This document shows positions 62,083 through 64,000 of a stretch of DNA of 64,000 bases, in pieces. The stretch is from Haloterrigena turkmenica DSM 5511. Its GTDB lineage: Archaea > Halobacteriota > Halobacteria > Halobacteriales > Natrialbaceae. The stretch's first letter is position 1; each line of letters begins with the position of its first letter. A program made the position numbers and the translations under genes. The DNA is taken from the NCBI RefSeq assembly GCF_000025325.1, contig NC_013744.1:1-64000 (forward strand), in the 5' to 3' direction. The notes beneath the pieces were generated by a model. That model worked only from the letters and a program-made list of their open reading frames with translations, was not told the DNA's origin and ran no database searches.

Positions 62083-62325
62083 ACGCGAGTAAGCGACGGA
62101 GGGCCGGCCCTCCGCACCGCTCCGAAATCCTGCCCGAATGGGCCGATATTTTCGGGGAGTATCGCTCGTCTATCGGTCGATCCGTTCACCGTTCGATAAG
62201 TGGTAGCTCGGACCGCGTACCCGGACACACCGGTCGCGGTGGTCACGGAGCGGGGGCCGGATCCAAAGCCGACGGTGACCCGGTCCTCCGATAGAATCAT
62301 ACTCCTTCCGATAAACCGTTAGAGC

Positions 62326-62742
62326 GTGAGTACTGAGAGCGATCAACGGACGATTCGGTGTATGGTTGCGAAAGTCGGTCTCGACGGGCACGACCGCGGC
62401 GCTCACGTCATCGCACGGGCGTTCCGAGACGCTGGCTTCGAGGTCGTCTACTCCGGACTACACAAAGCACCCGAAGAGATCGTTCAGGCGGCGGTCCAAG
62501 AGGACGTCGACGTGCTCGGCATCTCCATCCTCTCGGGTGCGCACAATACCCTCGTCCCGAAGATTACGAACGGTCTCGAGGGGTACGGTGCCGCGGACGA
62601 CACGCTCGTGCTCGTCGGCGGCGTGATACCGGACGGGGATCGCGAACAGTTGCGGGCGGAGAGCGTCGACGCGATTTTCGGTCCCGGGACGTCCATCGAG
62701 GAGACGATCGAGTTCGTTCGAGAAAACGTTCCCGAACGGTGA
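62326..62742 (+). CDS. Cobalamin-binding small subunit of acyl-CoA mutase
   Basis: This 138-residue Rossmann-like protein has the B12 motif DxHxxG (KVGLDGHDRGAHV), then SILSGAHN and GPGTSIEETIEFVREN. It supplies the cobalamin for the barrel subunit at 56851-58551, which lacks this domain; archaeal mutases are commonly split this way. It starts at a GTG at 62326, which keeps the usual N-terminal extension; an ATG 36 bases later would cut into the first strand. The two subunit genes are 3.8 kb apart on opposite strands. Confidence 0.9.
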   Translation: MSTESDQRTIRCMVAKVGLDGHDRGAHVIARAFRDAGFEVVYSGLHKAPEEIVQAAVQEDVDVLGISILSGAHNTLVPKITNGLEGYGAADDTLVLVGGVIPDGDREQLRAESVDAIFGPGTSIEETIEFVRENVPER

Positions 62743-63028
62743 GACGGGCGGAGAGTCGACGAATCTACCGCTACCTCGAAAACGGTTGCCGTCGACGACG
62801 GGAACGACTGCCTCGTCAACAAACGCTGAGACCATCTCGGTGACCCGGCGCTGTCCATCAGTGGGACGAAGCCCGTCAGACCTCATTTGTCCGTCGCTAC
62901 TGTCGAGTTCGCTCTGACCCCCGCAGGCTCCGAGAGTACCGCGCGTCGCGACGCCTGCCGAAGCCGATCGACCGCGCCGTCCGTAATCGGTGGCTCGAAG
63001 AAGGCGTCAGCGAGCGGATCGCTTCGGA
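62743..63028. other. Intergenic stretch without recognised features
   Basis: These 286 bases between the mutase small subunit and the partial MFS gene show only short GC-rich frames and no clear promoter or hairpin. Confidence 0.45.
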
Positions 63029-64000
63029 TTAGTCGGCCGGAATCTGCGTGGCGAGGAGAACCATGAGACCCGCGAGGCCGGCCAACAGCAGGAACACTTC
63101 GTCGAAGAACCCACGGTCGGCCGCTGCACCGAAGAGGACGGGACTCGCCGCGCCGAGTCCGAAGCTGATCGTCCGGAGCAGCCCGAACCCAGTGCCCGCG
63201 ACGTCGTCGGGAAGCGCGTCAACGAGGTACGACTCCGTCGCCGTCCCGAACGCGAGGAGGGCGCTCAGCGGAACGGTGAGCGCGACCAGTGACCACAGCC
63301 CCTCGACGACGGGCAAGAGCGCGAGGGCGACGACGGAGACCCCGACCAGCAGGAACGTGTACCGAAGCCCCCAGCGGTCGTAAATCGTCCCCGAGATCGG
63401 GTGAACGAACGCCGCCAGTGCGAAGTAGAGGCCGAAGACGCCGCCGGCGGCCGTCGAGGAGAGCCCCTTCACCTCGACCAGATACGTCGGGTAGAAGCCG
63501 GTGAAGGCCTGCCAGATGGAGATTCCGAGGACGAATATCGCCGTTCCGCGGACGATCGACGGTTGGGACAGCTGCGAGCAGAGATACCTGCCGGTCTCGA
63601 GGGAGAGCGCATCGTCGGCGTTCGTCTCGGTCGGGGAACGCTGTGGAACGTAGATCCAGAGCGCACACGCGACGAGGACGAACAGCGGAACCGTAAATCC
63701 GAACCCGTACTGCCAACCGAGCGCGACGGCGAGAAAGCCGGCGACCGGCGGCAACGCCGCCTGTCCGATCTCCGACGCGGAGTTCGTGACGCCGATCGCC
63801 GTACCGAAGTGCTCCGAGTAGACGTTGTCGAGCGCGGTGAACCTGGCGATCGCGTACAGTCCGATCCCGAATCCGTACACGGCCGTCGAGGCGTACAGAA
63901 ACAGCGTCGAACCGGCGGTAACGATCAGTACGATCGCCGCTGCCGAGACGCCCATACTCACGACGAGCGTCGCGACCTCGCCGATGCGGTCGGTGAGCAC
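63029..64000 (-). CDS. MFS transporter (partial, N-terminus outside the window)
   Basis: At least 323 residues with about nine membrane helices are visible, ending with the stop at 63029. The loop NSASEIGQAALPPVAG and the cytoplasmic motif FVHPISGTIYDRWGLRYT resemble the central part of major-facilitator permeases. The start lies beyond base 64000, so the full length is not known. It might import or export a small organic acid, but the substrate is unknown. It is on the opposite strand from the mutase small subunit. Confidence 0.85.
   Translation of the reverse strand: MLTDRIGEVATLVVSMGVSAAAIVLIVTAGSTLFLYASTAVYGFGIGLYAIARFTALDNVYSEHFGTAIGVTNSASEIGQAALPPVAGFLAVALGWQYGFGFTVPLFVLVACALWIYVPQRSPTETNADDALSLETGRYLCSQLSQPSIVRGTAIFVLGISIWQAFTGFYPTYLVEVKGLSSTAAGGVFGLYFALAAFVHPISGTIYDRWGLRYTFLLVGVSVVALALLPVVEGLWSLVALTVPLSALLAFGTATESYLVDALPDDVAGTGFGLLRTISFGLGAASPVLFGAAADRGFFDEVFLLLAGLAGLMVLLATQIPAD

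Overview
The window is from a haloarchaeon (class Halobacteria). The DNA is GC-rich and the predicted proteins are very acidic. Many genes have an archaeal TATA-like box about 25-35 bases upstream of the start codon, as in leaderless transcripts. A HalOD1 domain protein, a Tat-exported lipoprotein and a CTP-type riboflavin kinase also fit. The frequent CTCGAG motif suggests Natrialbaceae-like genomes, but that is only an impression. No rRNA, tRNA, CRISPR array, transposase or integrase was recognised.

The first 44 kb is a dense catabolic island for acyl-CoA chemistry. From left to right: an SDR dehydrogenase and a DUF35/thiolase pair (0-2.6 kb); a HalOD1 protein and an acyl-CoA dehydrogenase (2.8-4.4 kb); a DUF35 protein followed by two thiolase-fold proteins that both lack the catalytic cysteine (4.8-7.7 kb); a PaaG-like crotonase, an amidohydrolase, a SnoaL-like protein and a 3-hydroxyacyl-CoA dehydrogenase (8-11.6 kb); acyl-CoA ligases around a two-gene hotdog hydratase and a PaaK-like protein (11.7-17.5 kb); a 3-hydroxyacyl-CoA dehydrogenase/crotonase fusion, a metallo-hydrolase, a thioesterase, a second acyl-CoA dehydrogenase, an SDR, a lipoate-ligase-like protein and a crotonase (17.8-26 kb); a LivFGMH transporter with divergent livK (26.3-31.5 kb); then SnoaL proteins, three SDRs, another ligase, a MaoC hydratase and two KstD-like flavoproteins flanking a second lipoate-ligase-like gene (31.6-43.6 kb). 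Two decayed genes (a crotonase tail and an acyl-CoA ligase with an internal deletion) indicate turnover by duplication and loss.

From 43.8 to 64 kb housekeeping and energy genes mix with more acyl-CoA genes: a NAD kinase-inositol-phosphatase fusion, an aldehyde dehydrogenase with an upstream winged-helix regulator, EtfB-EtfA plus a membrane Fe-S oxidoreductase (electron outlet from acyl-CoA dehydrogenases to quinone), a fourth full-length AMP-dependent ligase, riboflavin genes ribK-ribB, an alpha/beta hydrolase, a cobalamin-dependent acyl-CoA mutase large subunit with isobutyryl-CoA-mutase-like residues, a 1.1 kb gene desert, an aldehyde:ferredoxin oxidoreductase with a convergent MoaD/SAMP-like protein, the mutase small subunit, and a partial MFS transporter.

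Working model (inference): a carboxylate with a cyclic or branched skeleton is imported by the Liv-type transporter and activated by the ligases. It is oxidised by acyl-CoA dehydrogenases and KstD-like enzymes, hydrated by the hotdog and crotonase enzymes, oxidised by SDR and HCDH enzymes, and cleaved either by the true thiolase or by a retro-aldol reaction of the Cys-less thiolase/DUF35 module. Electrons leave through Etf. The enzyme set resembles bacterial steroid side-chain and ring-A degradation, but no ring-opening oxygenase is present here, so the substrate is unknown.
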